This document shows, piece by piece, positions 26,958 through 36,423 of a DNA stretch of 64,000 nucleotides; position 1 is the first letter of the stretch; each line of letters starts with the position of its first letter. The notes beneath the pieces are model-generated. The model saw only the letters and a list, made by a program, of their open reading frames with translations, was not told the origin of the DNA and did not search any database. A program made the position numbers and the translations under genes. Source of the DNA: an uncultured Porticoccus sp. (GTDB lineage Bacteria; Pseudomonadota; Gammaproteobacteria; Pseudomonadales; Porticoccaceae); NCBI RefSeq assembly GCF_913061305.1, contig NZ_CAJXST010000003.1, forward strand, positions 294,674-358,673. The letters are read 5' to 3'.

Positions 26958-29288
26958 CTAGCCCGTCGTGTCCGGTTTTTGGGTCGACAGCTGACCCCTG
27001 AGGAGCTCGGTAACCTCCTCCGCCGACACCGGTTTGTTGAAGTAAAATCCCTGAAATTCGTCGTAGGCTCTCTCCTGAAGAAAATCGGCCTGCTCTCTGG
27101 TTTCAACTCCCTGCGCAACAACGGTCAAACTGAGATTTCTCCCCACGGCGACAATCGCCTCCGCCAGCGCACGGTTGGCCGGCATATCACCCAGGTTGCG
27201 AATAAAGGTTCGGTCCATTTTGATGGTATCCAGAGGAAATTGTCGAAGCATGGACAGCGACGAATAGCCCATACCGAAGTCGTCGATGGCGATACGGACG
27301 CCGACCTGCTTCAGGCTGCTCATGACCTCCAGGGCTTTGGGAACATTCCGCATCAGCAGGCTTTCGGTAATCTCCAGCTCCAGCAGGTTGGCGGCCAGGC
27401 CAGTCTCGGCCAGCACCGCCCGGATATCCTCCGGAAGGTTGGGGTCTAGAAACTGCCGTTCCGTCAGGTTGATAGCCATGTTCAACGGTGGGAAGCCCTG
27501 TTGCTGCCAGGCGACATTCTGCGCACAGGCGGTTTTTATCACCCATTTGCCGATGGGAATAATGAAGCCGGTTTCCTCGGCCAGCGGGATAAACTGCATG
27601 GGCGCCACCACGCCCAGGTCCGGGTGATGCCAGCGCAACAGCGCCTCCATGCCGGTAATCCGCTTGCTGTGCACGTCCCGTTTCGCCTGGTAGTCTAACT
27701 GGAACTCCCCACGTTCCAGGGCATGCTCCAGGCTTGTCTCCAGTGTCAGGCGTTGGAGGGATTCGGTGTGCAACTTTTTCGAGTAAAGCTGATAGTTGTT
27801 CTTGCCATTTTCCTTGGCATGATACATGGCGATGTCTGCATTTTTGGTCAATGTCTCCTGATCTTCGCCGTCCTCGGGATACGTGCTGATACCAATACTG
27901 ACCGTAACCCGGAAATCCTGACCACAGAGGTGAAAGGGCCGGGCAACCTCGTTGATCGCTTTTTGTGCAACACTGATGCAGAGGCTTGTATCCGCCAGTT
28001 CCGGCAACAGGACGACAAATTCATCGCCACCCAGTCGCGCCACGGTGTCACTTTTACGAAGGCAGTTTTTGAGCCGCTCCGCCACTTCCTTCAGGAGTTG
28101 GTCACCCGCCTCATGCCCCAGGGTGTCGTTGACTGCCTTGAAGCGGTCCAGATCCAGGAAGAGTACCGCCAGCTTGCGGTCGTAACGCTGTGCCTGACTG
28201 ATGCCCTGCTGTAACAGGTGGGTAAACAGGCTGCGGTTGGGAAGGCCGGTCAGACCGTCATGGAAGGCAAGGTACTCCACCTGTTTGGCATGCGATAACC
28301 TGACTTCAACTTCCCGGCGACGGCTTTGCGCCAGCTTGTGGCTCATTCGCCAGAGTACCCCCAACACCACTAACAACAGAACGTTCCCGGAAAAGGCCCT
28401 CAGCGCATAGGTTTCCGCACGAACGACCACTGGCGCCATCTGTTCATTCCGGGACAACCCCACCACCACCGCCAGGGGAAAGCCGAAAAGTTCGCGGGCA
28501 CCGAGATAACGGCTGATGTTATCCAGTGGCAACTCAGCCAAACTGACGGCCGTTTCGGTGGCGTTGTGGTCGGTGACCAGGGTCGAGCCATCCAGTGTGT
28601 CACCGGCGGACAGGGCATTCCCGCTACGCCAGGCTCTGGCAACACCGTCGGTGCCGATGACTCCGAGTAGGCCCGCCTCCCCCAGCTTTGACGTCTCATA
28701 GCCACTGACAAAAAACGCAGAGTCCACCTCTATGGCCACCACGCCGGCGAAATCCCCACCGGTAGCTCTGAGCGGGCGACTGAAAATCAATGTCCACTCG
28801 TCCGATTCCGGGTTTTGCAGGGGCGAAGAGACCAGCAGATCGTCCCCGTGCTGGTGATCGGCCGACAGTTCCGCCAAGTCAATATTGCCCGAAAGCGATC
28901 CGGTACTGGCGACCACCGCGCCTTGCGGGTCGAGAACGACCACCGTAAATAGAAATGCCGGCGGCAACAACTCCTGTTGCTCAAGCGCGGTGAGCGTGTT
29001 TTTTTCACCGAGGAGCCGAAATGTAAAACGAACCAGTTTGAGCTCCTGGTCGATCTCCCGCAGGGCGCGCAGCACCTGGGCTTCGTAGGTTTCAGTCAGC
29101 TCCCGGACTGTGGCGATGGCAGTTTGTACCGCTGCCTCGCGTTCGATCCTGATGAAATTGACGGTGGCCAGCCAAATGATAGCGGTGATGACAATGCCAA
29201 GAACCGGGAACAAAAGATACGGTTCGATAATACGATAGATGCCGTGTCGCGGTGCAGTTTCGACCGTTTCTCCTGATATTGTCGACAT
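26958..29288 (-). CDS. Membrane c-di-GMP sensor protein with GGDEF and EAL domains
   Basis: 776 residues. A transmembrane helix (about residues 24-46) is followed by a periplasmic sensor region of about 250 residues (Cache-like, with VVVLDPQGAVVASTG and a GVIGTDGVARAW segment). A second helix lies near residues 300-318. The GGDEF domain has an intact RLGGDEFVVLLPE and the inhibitory RxxD site (RKSD) five residues before it. The EAL domain has EALLRWHHPDLG, ELEITESLL and IDDFGMGYSSLSML, so both activities could be functional. It probably makes and/or degrades c-di-GMP in response to a periplasmic signal. It converges with the porin/binding-protein pair, which may be linked in function. Confidence 0.92.
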   Translation of the reverse strand: MSTISGETVETAPRHGIYRIIEPYLLFPVLGIVITAIIWLATVNFIRIEREAAVQTAIATVRELTETYEAQVLRALREIDQELKLVRFTFRLLGEKNTLTALEQQELLPPAFLFTVVVLDPQGAVVASTGSLSGNIDLAELSADHQHGDDLLVSSPLQNPESDEWTLIFSRPLRATGGDFAGVVAIEVDSAFFVSGYETSKLGEAGLLGVIGTDGVARAWRSGNALSAGDTLDGSTLVTDHNATETAVSLAELPLDNISRYLGARELFGFPLAVVVGLSRNEQMAPVVVRAETYALRAFSGNVLLLVVLGVLWRMSHKLAQSRRREVEVRLSHAKQVEYLAFHDGLTGLPNRSLFTHLLQQGISQAQRYDRKLAVLFLDLDRFKAVNDTLGHEAGDQLLKEVAERLKNCLRKSDTVARLGGDEFVVLLPELADTSLCISVAQKAINEVARPFHLCGQDFRVTVSIGISTYPEDGEDQETLTKNADIAMYHAKENGKNNYQLYSKKLHTESLQRLTLETSLEHALERGEFQLDYQAKRDVHSKRITGMEALLRWHHPDLGVVAPMQFIPLAEETGFIIPIGKWVIKTACAQNVAWQQQGFPPLNMAINLTERQFLDPNLPEDIRAVLAETGLAANLLELEITESLLMRNVPKALEVMSSLKQVGVRIAIDDFGMGYSSLSMLRQFPLDTIKMDRTFIRNLGDMPANRALAEAIVAVGRNLSLTVVAQGVETREQADFLQERAYDEFQGFYFNKPVSAEEVTELLRGQLSTQKPDTTG

Positions 29289-29682
29289 GGCTCTCCCCTT
29301 TTATTCGATATTTTTCATCGTACTGAGCGTTCGTTCGACTGACGGGAACAGAATAATGTTCGTGTTATTAAGCATATCTCATCCCTGTGCCGTATCGAGG
29401 ATACCCAGTAGATCATCGCTCATCTGACCGTGTTGAAGATAGTGCTCTCTCTCAATCGCATTGTCTAAAATAACACGAGCAAAACGCTTGGCACACCCAA
29501 ACTCCCCCTGAGATACATCTTCAGTACTTTTGTACCCTATCGGCGCCTTGAATCTGAAAATCAGCATTGCGGCACAGATAACAACAAAAAGTGGGCGTAT
29601 TTCATTTATTGTGCCTTATAACACCATGAAGAATATAACGCGATGAACAATCACCCTGCGACACAATGTCCGCTAGTCGCCA
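29289..29682. other. 394-nt AT-rich gap without a confident gene
   Basis: A 62-codon minus-strand frame (29567-29379) could encode a small protein with internal residues CAKRFARVILDNAIEREHYL, but no ribosome site precedes its ATG and I do not recognise it. It is more AT-rich than its surroundings and borders the IS30 fragment, so it may be part of a past insertion. Confidence 0.3.
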
Positions 29683-29832
29683 TCAATGGCATGGCAGACT
29701 GCGGACCAATTCCCGGTACAGGGTGCTACGGTGCCGCCCCATCTGATTGGCTATCTGCTGAATAGAAAGCCCTTGTTTTTTGAGGGCCGCAATAATATAT
29801 CTGTCAGACAAGCTGTACTGCTGATATTGCAT
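29683..29832 (-). pseudogene. Truncated IS30-family transposase, N-terminal HTH only
   Basis: Minus-strand frame of 49 codons from ATG (29832) to TGA (29683). It encodes YSLSDRYIIAALKKQGLS and IQQIANQMGRHRSTLYREL, the HTH domain that opens IS30-type transposases. The integrase core with the DDE residues is missing; the frame ends SLPCH-stop. No inverted repeats are recognisable. It marks a former insertion next to the split oligopeptide transporter locus. Confidence 0.78.
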
Positions 29833-29937
29833 AAGGCCAATTCACTTCATGGCAGGAGCGAAAAAGCTGGAGCAAGCGTGTATCGTCTATGGCAGCACCA
29901 GCGGACACAATGTTAAATACCCGCCCGAGAAAATAGA

Positions 29938-31581
29938 ATGCCACTACTGACCGTCACCGACCTGACCACCCATTTCCACACCCGTGCGGGAGTAATGAAG
30001 GCGGTGGACGGCGTCAGTTTTTTCGTAGACCAGGGCGAAATACTGGCCATTGTCGGTGAATCCGGCTCAGGCAAATCAGTGGCCTGTTACAGTCTGTTGA
30101 ACTTGATACCCCAGCCACCGGGAAAGATTGAGTCGGGGACGGCATTGTTTGAAGGCCGTGACCTGCTGAGCATGCAACCGGACACCCTGCGCCGGATCAG
30201 AGGCAGCGAAATCGGAATCATTTTCCAGGACCCCATGACATCGCTAAACCCCTACCTGACCGTGGGTGAACAGCTGATTGAGCCGTTGTTATACCATAGA
30301 AACCTGAACCGTCAGCAGGCCCTGAAACGCGCTGTAACGATGCTCGACGAGGTGGGTATTGCCGAGCCGGAAACGCGCATTCACAGCTACCCACACGAGT
30401 TCTCGGGTGGGATGCGTCAACGGGTAATGATCGCAATGGCGATGATTGCCGAACCAAAACTGTTGATCTGTGATGAGCCGACCACCGCGCTCGATGTGAC
30501 CATACAGGCCCAGATCCTCTCCCTGATCAAGGCACTGCAAAAGCAGCGCAATATCGCCGTCATTTTTATCAGCCACGACCTGGCCGTTGTGGCCGGCCTG
30601 GCGGATCGGGTGGCCGTAATGAAGGAAGGCAGAATTGTTGAGACAGGGCCGGTCAACGATATTTTCCAGAAACCCCGTTCGGACTATACCAGGACATTAC
30701 TGGCATCGATTCCGGCGGGCAGCAAACCCCATCCGTCTCAGCCCAGCGATCAACCATTATTGCTTGTTGATCGCCTAACCACCTGCTTCGCGGATAACAG
30801 CGCCGGCTGGCTGAGTCGACAGAAAGCGGACAAAAAAGCTGTAAACGAGGTATCCCTGACTATTCAGCGCGGCGAGATTCTCGGGCTGGTAGGCGAGTCC
30901 GGTTCCGGCAAATCGACACTGGGCAGATCCATATTGCAGCTGGTACCGGTGACCAGTGGCACTGTGATATTTGATGGCACGGATCTGGTGGGCCTTCGGC
31001 AGAAACGAATGACTCCACTGCGCCGCCGGATGCAGATGATTTTTCAGGACCCCTACGCATCCCTCAACCCTCGCATGACCGTCTTTGACTGCCTCGCAGA
31101 ACCGCTGCTCTACCACGGCCTGGCAACCCGAAAAACGGTCACGGCACAGGTGTTGGCACTGATGGACGATGTGGGGCTGGCCAGAGCGGCAATTCGCAAA
31201 TACCCCCACGAGTTTTCAGGGGGCCAACGGCAGCGCATCGCGATTGGCCGGGCCATTGCCACCAAGCCGGAATTGATTATCGCCGATGAACCGGTTTCGG
31301 CGCTGGACGTGACGATTCAGGCGCAAATACTGGCCTTGATCCTGGCACTGGTGGAGAAACACAACCTGACCATGCTGTTTATTTCCCACGACCTGTCTGT
31401 GGTGCGCTATATCGCCGATCGTATCGCCGTGATGCATCACGGCGAACTGGTGGAAATTGCCGAGACCGAGACACTGTTTGCCAATCCCGGGCACGACTAC
31501 AGCCGCAAACTGCTATCGGCAATACCTGCACTTTCGACAAACCCTACACTACCGACAAGCCACCCTGCGGAACTGGTTTAA
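29938..31581 (+). CDS. Fused oligopeptide ABC transporter ATPase (OppD-OppF type)
   Basis: 547 residues with two complete ABC ATPase domains. The first (residues about 1-260) has Walker A GESGSGKSV, signature FSGGMRQRVMIAMAM and LLICDEPTTALDVT. The second (about 275-547) has GESGSGKST, FSGGQRQRIAIGRAI and LIIADEPVSALDVT. This fusion is as in YejF or GsiA. It is the natural ATPase pair for the oppABC genes at 21372-24831, which have no ATPase of their own, although 5.1 kb of other DNA lies between. Confidence 0.93.
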   Translation: MPLLTVTDLTTHFHTRAGVMKAVDGVSFFVDQGEILAIVGESGSGKSVACYSLLNLIPQPPGKIESGTALFEGRDLLSMQPDTLRRIRGSEIGIIFQDPMTSLNPYLTVGEQLIEPLLYHRNLNRQQALKRAVTMLDEVGIAEPETRIHSYPHEFSGGMRQRVMIAMAMIAEPKLLICDEPTTALDVTIQAQILSLIKALQKQRNIAVIFISHDLAVVAGLADRVAVMKEGRIVETGPVNDIFQKPRSDYTRTLLASIPAGSKPHPSQPSDQPLLLVDRLTTCFADNSAGWLSRQKADKKAVNEVSLTIQRGEILGLVGESGSGKSTLGRSILQLVPVTSGTVIFDGTDLVGLRQKRMTPLRRRMQMIFQDPYASLNPRMTVFDCLAEPLLYHGLATRKTVTAQVLALMDDVGLARAAIRKYPHEFSGGQRQRIAIGRAIATKPELIIADEPVSALDVTIQAQILALILALVEKHNLTMLFISHDLSVVRYIADRIAVMHHGELVEIAETETLFANPGHDYSRKLLSAIPALSTNPTLPTSHPAELV

Positions 31582-31626
31582 ACAGCACCCCAGTGCACTC
31601 TCCAACTCACACCACAGCGCCGAAAA

Positions 31627-32355
31627 TCAGTCCGACAAGTAATACTCGATTGTCGACACCACCCGGACTTTCATGATGTGGGGATTGTTGGTATCCCTTG
31701 GTGTAATGCTGAACTGCCCCTGTGAGGCGCGCTTGATTTTACCCAGCTCGCTCTGTGAATCTTCTGCAAATTTTTCCGCCACCTGACGTGCTTCACGAGT
31801 GGCCTCCTCGATCATCTCCGGTTTTACCTCGTTTAACCGGGTAAAAAGAAACTCGGGGCGGCTCTGATAGTTCCCCCCGGTAAACACGATACCCTGCTTT
31901 CCCAATTCAGAAAGGGAGGCCATCAAAGACCTGACCTGATCCACCCGGGAAGAATAAATAGTCACCGTCTGATTGGCAGTGAACCGGAATTCAGCGCGGG
32001 CACCACTGTCGTATTCCCGGGCTGACTTATCGGTAATTGCCGGCAAAGAGACACTGACCTCGCTGGCCTCCAACCCACTATCCAGCAGGAACTGGCGGAT
32101 TTTTCCGGTACTGTCCTCAATTGAGGTATAAAGCTGCTCCAGATCATTGCTCGCTTCAGCAAATACTATCGGCCAGATAACCACATCTGCAGGATATTCC
32201 CGCTCGGAAAGCCCCTTAACGTTGACGCTTCGTTCGTATTCCTTGAATTGAATAAGCGCATTGCCCAGCAGGTAACCCAGTGAGGCCAACCCTGCGATCA
32301 TTGCCACGCCCAGAATCAATGCACTGAAGCGGGTACTACCCTCTATATTCGTCAT
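31627..32355 (-). CDS. SIMPL-domain (DUF541) membrane-anchored protein
   Basis: 242 residues from the ATG at 32355, preferred over the GTG at 32367 because an AGG lies 6 nt before it. A single N-terminal transmembrane segment (ALILGVAMIAGLASLGYLLG) is followed by a SIMPL domain with SVNVKGLSEREYPADVVIWP near its start and the repeated Ser/Ala-rich strand pattern to the C-terminus (VRVVSTIEYYLSD). The family faces the periplasm and forms oligomeric rings; its function is unknown. It converges with the OppDF gene (45 nt apart). Confidence 0.82.
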   Translation of the reverse strand: MTNIEGSTRFSALILGVAMIAGLASLGYLLGNALIQFKEYERSVNVKGLSEREYPADVVIWPIVFAEASNDLEQLYTSIEDSTGKIRQFLLDSGLEASEVSVSLPAITDKSAREYDSGARAEFRFTANQTVTIYSSRVDQVRSLMASLSELGKQGIVFTGGNYQSRPEFLFTRLNEVKPEMIEEATREARQVAEKFAEDSQSELGKIKRASQGQFSITPRDTNNPHIMKVRVVSTIEYYLSD

Positions 32356-32394
32356 CTGCCACCTCACTGATTATCAACCACCGTTGAAACATCG

Positions 32395-33273
32395 TTACTC
32401 TTTATCTGCCACCACTGTATCAACCAACAGCGCCCGCTGCTTTCTGGGCCGGTAAATATTGATCAGATTGCCCGCAAGCATCAAGCCCGCCCCCAACAAC
32501 AGAACCATATCAAAAGCCTCGCGATAAAACAGAATGCCCACTAATCCGATTAACGGCAAGCGCAGAAAATCCAGCGTCACGACGATACCCGCATCCGATG
32601 TTTTCATGGCTGTGGTTATACAGAAGTGGGCCATCAGCGCCGTCACACCGACAATAAAAAGCCACCACCATTGCTCGGGATCACGCGGCAGGCTCCAATT
32701 GGGCAAAGCCAGAGCCAGGCTGACCGGCATCTGAACCAGACACATATAGAACAGAACCGTCAGTGGATGTTCGCTGCGGGACAACGATTTGGTGGCCACA
32801 TACGCAAATGAAAAGCTGAGCGCCGAGGCCAGTACGATCAACGAAGCCAGCTCAAGCATTTCAATACCCGGCTTGAGAATAACCACCACACCGGCAATCC
32901 CCAACGCCACTGCCAGCATACGCCTCGGCGTCAGCTGTTCGCCCAAGAACACCGCCGCAATGAGGGCCACCCAGAACGGTACCGTGAATTCCAGTGCAAA
33001 CACCTGGGCCAGTGGTAACAGACCAATACCCAGAAACCAGCCGTACTGGCCCCCAAAGTGAAACAGATTTCTTACAATATGGAGCTTTGGTCGCTGTGTG
33101 ATGAAGTGTTGCTTGCCGCCAACCCGGTAAATAATCACAGAAATGATCGCCAGACCGATGACACTGCGGATAAACAGGGTCTGGAATGTATCGACGGAAC
33201 CGGATAACTCCCGTGCCCCCACCGCCATCAGCGACAGTGACAGCAACGCTCCCATCATCCATAGAACAACCAT
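32395..33273 (-). CDS. EamA/DMT-family transporter
   Basis: 292 residues with ten predicted hydrophobic helices in two EamA repeats (first about 1-135, second about 145-275). Seen features: LSLMAVGARELSGSVDTFQTLF in the first helix pair, GQYGWFLGIGLLPLAQVFALEF, and the LLIFYREAFD-type loop in the second half (GILFYREAFDMVLLLGAGL). A good AGGTGAG ribosome site precedes the ATG at 33273. Exporters of this family move metabolites such as amino acids; the substrate here is unknown. Confidence 0.88.
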   Translation of the reverse strand: MVVLWMMGALLSLSLMAVGARELSGSVDTFQTLFIRSVIGLAIISVIIYRVGGKQHFITQRPKLHIVRNLFHFGGQYGWFLGIGLLPLAQVFALEFTVPFWVALIAAVFLGEQLTPRRMLAVALGIAGVVVILKPGIEMLELASLIVLASALSFSFAYVATKSLSRSEHPLTVLFYMCLVQMPVSLALALPNWSLPRDPEQWWWLFIVGVTALMAHFCITTAMKTSDAGIVVTLDFLRLPLIGLVGILFYREAFDMVLLLGAGLMLAGNLINIYRPRKQRALLVDTVVADKE

Positions 33274-33355
33274 TAGCTCACCTGATCTGCTTTTCCAGGG
33301 TAATCGACCACCCGCCTGGCGGGCTGTTTATATCATCGCACAGCAACCGTAAGCA

Positions 33356-34615
33356 TCAACTCAAGTGATCAGTCTCTGTATTGAGTTCAGTCTCAACCGG
33401 CTCGTCGGGAATCATCTCCAATGCCGAGGGCGTTGTGCGAACCATGGCAATAAACTGTCCGGCATTTTCCAGCACCTCCACTTGCACCTCGCGGAGTTTA
33501 ATCACCGTATAAAGCGCCAATGCCATTTGCATCAGCGCAAAAAATACCGGCAGCGCATGGGGACCGAGGAAATCCATGAGCTGACCGGCCAACGCCGGAC
33601 CAAATGCAGCACCAATCCCGTGGATCAACAACAGGGTGCTGCCCCCGGGCAAAATATCGTCGTGGTCCAGATGATCCACCAGGTGAGCCACGGCTACCGG
33701 ATAAGTGAAGAAAGCCATCCCGCCGTAAACCACTGAAGCGGCCAGAAACAGCCCCATTGTATTCGAAAAAAAAGACATCAGCAGTGCCGCACTGGCAGCC
33801 AAAGCGCTGGTAAAAGCCAGCACTCGACGACGGTCATGGCGATCGGAATAACGACCCAGCGGGTACTGAAAAATAGCACCACCGATAATCACGCAACTGA
33901 TGAAAGTGGCAATGCCGCTATTATCGAGGCCCACACGACCGGCGTAGAGCGCACCCATACCCCAGAAAGCCCCCATGGAAAGACCAGAAAATACAGCGGC
34001 CATCAAGGCTACCGGTGCCAGCCCCCACAACCTTTTCAGCTTCATTTTCGGGGCATCAGATAATACTGGCTGCGCCATCCGCGTCCAGGTAATTGCTGTC
34101 ACACTGAGGCAGATCAGAATCGCAGACACGGCAAACAGGGTGAAAGCGGTTGGCGCAGCCAGGTGGAGAAATTGTTGCGCCAGTGCCAGGGCAACCAGTG
34201 TCACCATCATGTAAATGGCGAATACCCGGCCCCTGTTCTCAGGAGGTGTCTGACCGTTCAACCAGCTCTCAATCACGGTGTAGAGAATGACCAGGCTGGC
34301 ACCTGTCATGATCCTCAACAGCAGCCAGATGTAGGGATCCAGAAATAGCACATGCAATAGCGAAAAACAGGCGGTAAACGCTGCACAAAAGGCAAACGTA
34401 CGAATGTGGCCAATGCGATTGATCAAAGGTAATGCCAGGTGGGTGCCGACAAAAAAACCGAAAAAATAGCCGGACATGATGAAACCCAGCATACTATCTG
34501 AGTAGCCTTCAATCGTGCCACGCAGGGCCAGCAAGGTATTGAGCAGGCCGCTGCCAACCAGCAATAGCGCAATACTGGCCAGCAACGCGCAGATCGGGAA
34601 AATCAATCTCAGCAT
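33356..34615 (-). CDS. Major facilitator superfamily transporter (YcaD/UhpC-like)
   Basis: 419 residues, twelve predicted transmembrane helices. The loop after helix 2 reads FFVGTHLALPLINRIGHIR and the central loop after helix 7 has GRYSDRHDRRRVLAFTSA, both MFS hallmarks. The N-terminus (ALRGTIEGYSDSMLGFIMSGYF) and ENRGRVFAIYMMVTLVAL resemble the YcaD group of MFS proteins. It is divergent from the sulfurtransferase gene. Substrate unknown. Confidence 0.88.
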   Translation of the reverse strand: MLRLIFPICALLASIALLLVGSGLLNTLLALRGTIEGYSDSMLGFIMSGYFFGFFVGTHLALPLINRIGHIRTFAFCAAFTACFSLLHVLFLDPYIWLLLRIMTGASLVILYTVIESWLNGQTPPENRGRVFAIYMMVTLVALALAQQFLHLAAPTAFTLFAVSAILICLSVTAITWTRMAQPVLSDAPKMKLKRLWGLAPVALMAAVFSGLSMGAFWGMGALYAGRVGLDNSGIATFISCVIIGGAIFQYPLGRYSDRHDRRRVLAFTSALAASAALLMSFFSNTMGLFLAASVVYGGMAFFTYPVAVAHLVDHLDHDDILPGGSTLLLIHGIGAAFGPALAGQLMDFLGPHALPVFFALMQMALALYTVIKLREVQVEVLENAGQFIAMVRTTPSALEMIPDEPVETELNTETDHLS

Positions 34616-34749
34616 GGCAAGTCCGTTGTTCCTGAAAGAGGCTCGGCAAGATTAGGGGTAGACTGTGGATGATGCAAATACATACCCGTAAATCCATTGG
34701 ATATTTGGCACTATGATAATGTGAAATACCACCTATGCAGGAACAGTGG

Positions 34750-35592
34750 ATGAAACGTTGGCTTATCGGTGTGAAACAACTTCAACAGCACCTTGAAGGC
34801 AAGGTGATCATTTTTGATTGCCGGTTTTCATTGACGGATCCCGGTGAGGGACTGAGCGCCTACCGACAGGCCCACATTCCCGGCGCTGTTCACCTGGATA
34901 TGGAAAAAGATTTATCCGGACCCAGAGGACTTCACGGCGGCCGACACCCACTACCCGATCCTGAGGCATTCACGAACCGCATGCGCGTATCTGGTGTAAC
35001 CAGGGATTCGCTGGTGATTGCCTATGATGACAACCGACTGGCAGGCGCAGCCCGCCTGTGGTGGCTTTTGCGCTATTTTGGGCACTCGCAGGTGCGTATT
35101 CTCGACGGGGGCATCAAGGCATGGCTAGCCGCCGGGTTGCCGGTGAGCACAACCATCCCGAAAACTGCTGTGCCGGGTGATTTTCTCGCTATCGAAAATG
35201 CCGCCATGACGGCGACCTACCCTGAAATCAAACAATCCGACAGGGATAACGCATCTGTACTGATCGACGCCAGGGAGGCCCCCCGCTATCGCGGTGAAGA
35301 GGAACCCATCGATCCGGTCGCCGGCCATATACCCGGTGCGATCAATGTGCCCTGGCAGCAGTTTGTCGATGTGGATGGCAACATGCTGCCGACCGAACAG
35401 CAGCGTCTTGTCTGGCAAAAACTGGCATTATCGCCATCGCCAGTGGTTTATTGTGGCTCGGGAGTAACTGCCTGTGTCGATTTGCTGTCACTGGCAATGA
35501 TCGGGGTCGAGTCTGCAAAACTCTATCCGGGTAGCTGGAGCGACTGGTGTAGTTACCCGGATTCAATTATTGAGACGTCACCCCATTCATGA
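34750..35592 (+). CDS. sseA: 3-mercaptopyruvate / thiosulfate sulfurtransferase
   Basis: 280 residues with two rhodanese domains. The C-terminal domain carries the active cysteine in YCGSGVTACVDLL; CGSGVTA is the mercaptopyruvate-sulfurtransferase form of the loop. Other landmarks are IPGAVHLDMEKDLSGP and VLIDAREAPRYRGEEEPIDP. The ATG at 34750 has AGGA 7 nt before it; an in-frame ATG at 34735 would add five residues. The stop overlaps the TauE-type gene by 4 nt, so the two are coupled and may handle reduced sulfur together. Confidence 0.9.
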   Translation: MKRWLIGVKQLQQHLEGKVIIFDCRFSLTDPGEGLSAYRQAHIPGAVHLDMEKDLSGPRGLHGGRHPLPDPEAFTNRMRVSGVTRDSLVIAYDDNRLAGAARLWWLLRYFGHSQVRILDGGIKAWLAAGLPVSTTIPKTAVPGDFLAIENAAMTATYPEIKQSDRDNASVLIDAREAPRYRGEEEPIDPVAGHIPGAINVPWQQFVDVDGNMLPTEQQRLVWQKLALSPSPVVYCGSGVTACVDLLSLAMIGVESAKLYPGSWSDWCSYPDSIIETSPHS

Positions 35593-36317
35593 TCATTGCA
35601 TCGATTCTGTTTATTGCAGGACTCGCAGCATGGTTTATCAGCACCATCGCCGCTGGCGGCGCAGCCATGTTGATGATTCCCCTGGTTGCACTGCTGCTTG
35701 GCCCGCAAACCGTGGCACCCGCAATCAGCCTGGGCGCCTTTCTGGCAAACCCTTCCCGCGCCTGGCTGTTCAGAGATAGTGTCGATTGGCAGGTATGCCG
35801 TTGGATGATTCCCGGCAGCCTGTGTGGAGCGATACTCGGCGCCTGGACCTTTAGCCAGATTCCGGTTTTCTGGATACAAATGGCGCTGGCGTTGTTTTTG
35901 ATCTCAACGGTATTTCAGTACCGTTTTGGAAAATCCAGTCGCTCTTTTGTGATGCGGCGCCAGTGGTTCTTGCCGCTGGGGCTCAGCGTTGCCTTCCTGT
36001 CCGCACTGGTGGGTGGAACCGGGCCGGTGCAAAACCCCTTTTTGCTGAACTACGGCCTGCAGAAAGAGCAGCTTATTGCCACAAAAGCAATTAACTCGCT
36101 GGTCCTGCAACTGACCAAACTGCTGGCCTACACCGGCTTCGGCGCCATGACCCTGGAGATTGCCGGTTATGGTCTGGTGATTGGCGTGGGGGGAGCCTTG
36201 GGTGTATGGTTTGCCCGGCACCATCTGAAAAAGGTTGATGAACATCGTTTCCGGGTCTATACGCTCACCCTCATGCCAATCTGTGGCCTGGCGATGCTGA
36301 TTGATGCCTTTTTCTAG
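35589..36317 (+). CDS. TauE/SafE-family membrane exporter
   Basis: 242 residues, about eight hydrophobic helices. The N-terminal motif LAAWFISTIAAGGAAMLMIPL and the second-half motif VGGTGPVQNPFLL are the paired signatures of the family. Members export sulfite, sulfoacetate or related anions. The 4-nt overlap with the sulfurtransferase gene suggests that it removes a sulfur product such as sulfite, an inference from context. Confidence 0.87.
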   Translation: MIIASILFIAGLAAWFISTIAAGGAAMLMIPLVALLLGPQTVAPAISLGAFLANPSRAWLFRDSVDWQVCRWMIPGSLCGAILGAWTFSQIPVFWIQMALALFLISTVFQYRFGKSSRSFVMRRQWFLPLGLSVAFLSALVGGTGPVQNPFLLNYGLQKEQLIATKAINSLVLQLTKLLAYTGFGAMTLEIAGYGLVIGVGGALGVWFARHHLKKVDEHRFRVYTLTLMPICGLAMLIDAFF

Positions 36318-36423
36318 CCAGGAATGCCGCTGATGGGCAGGGACATACTGGCCGCACAGCGGCCCATCACCTATGCTTTATTAAAATTGTGATTACCGAA
36401 GTTCATGAAAACGAGGATTGCAA

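Noticed and set aside
29643..29765. Short plus-strand frame starting MNNHPATQC
   Set aside because: Antisense to the IS30 fragment, under 45 codons, with no similarity or ribosome site that stands out.
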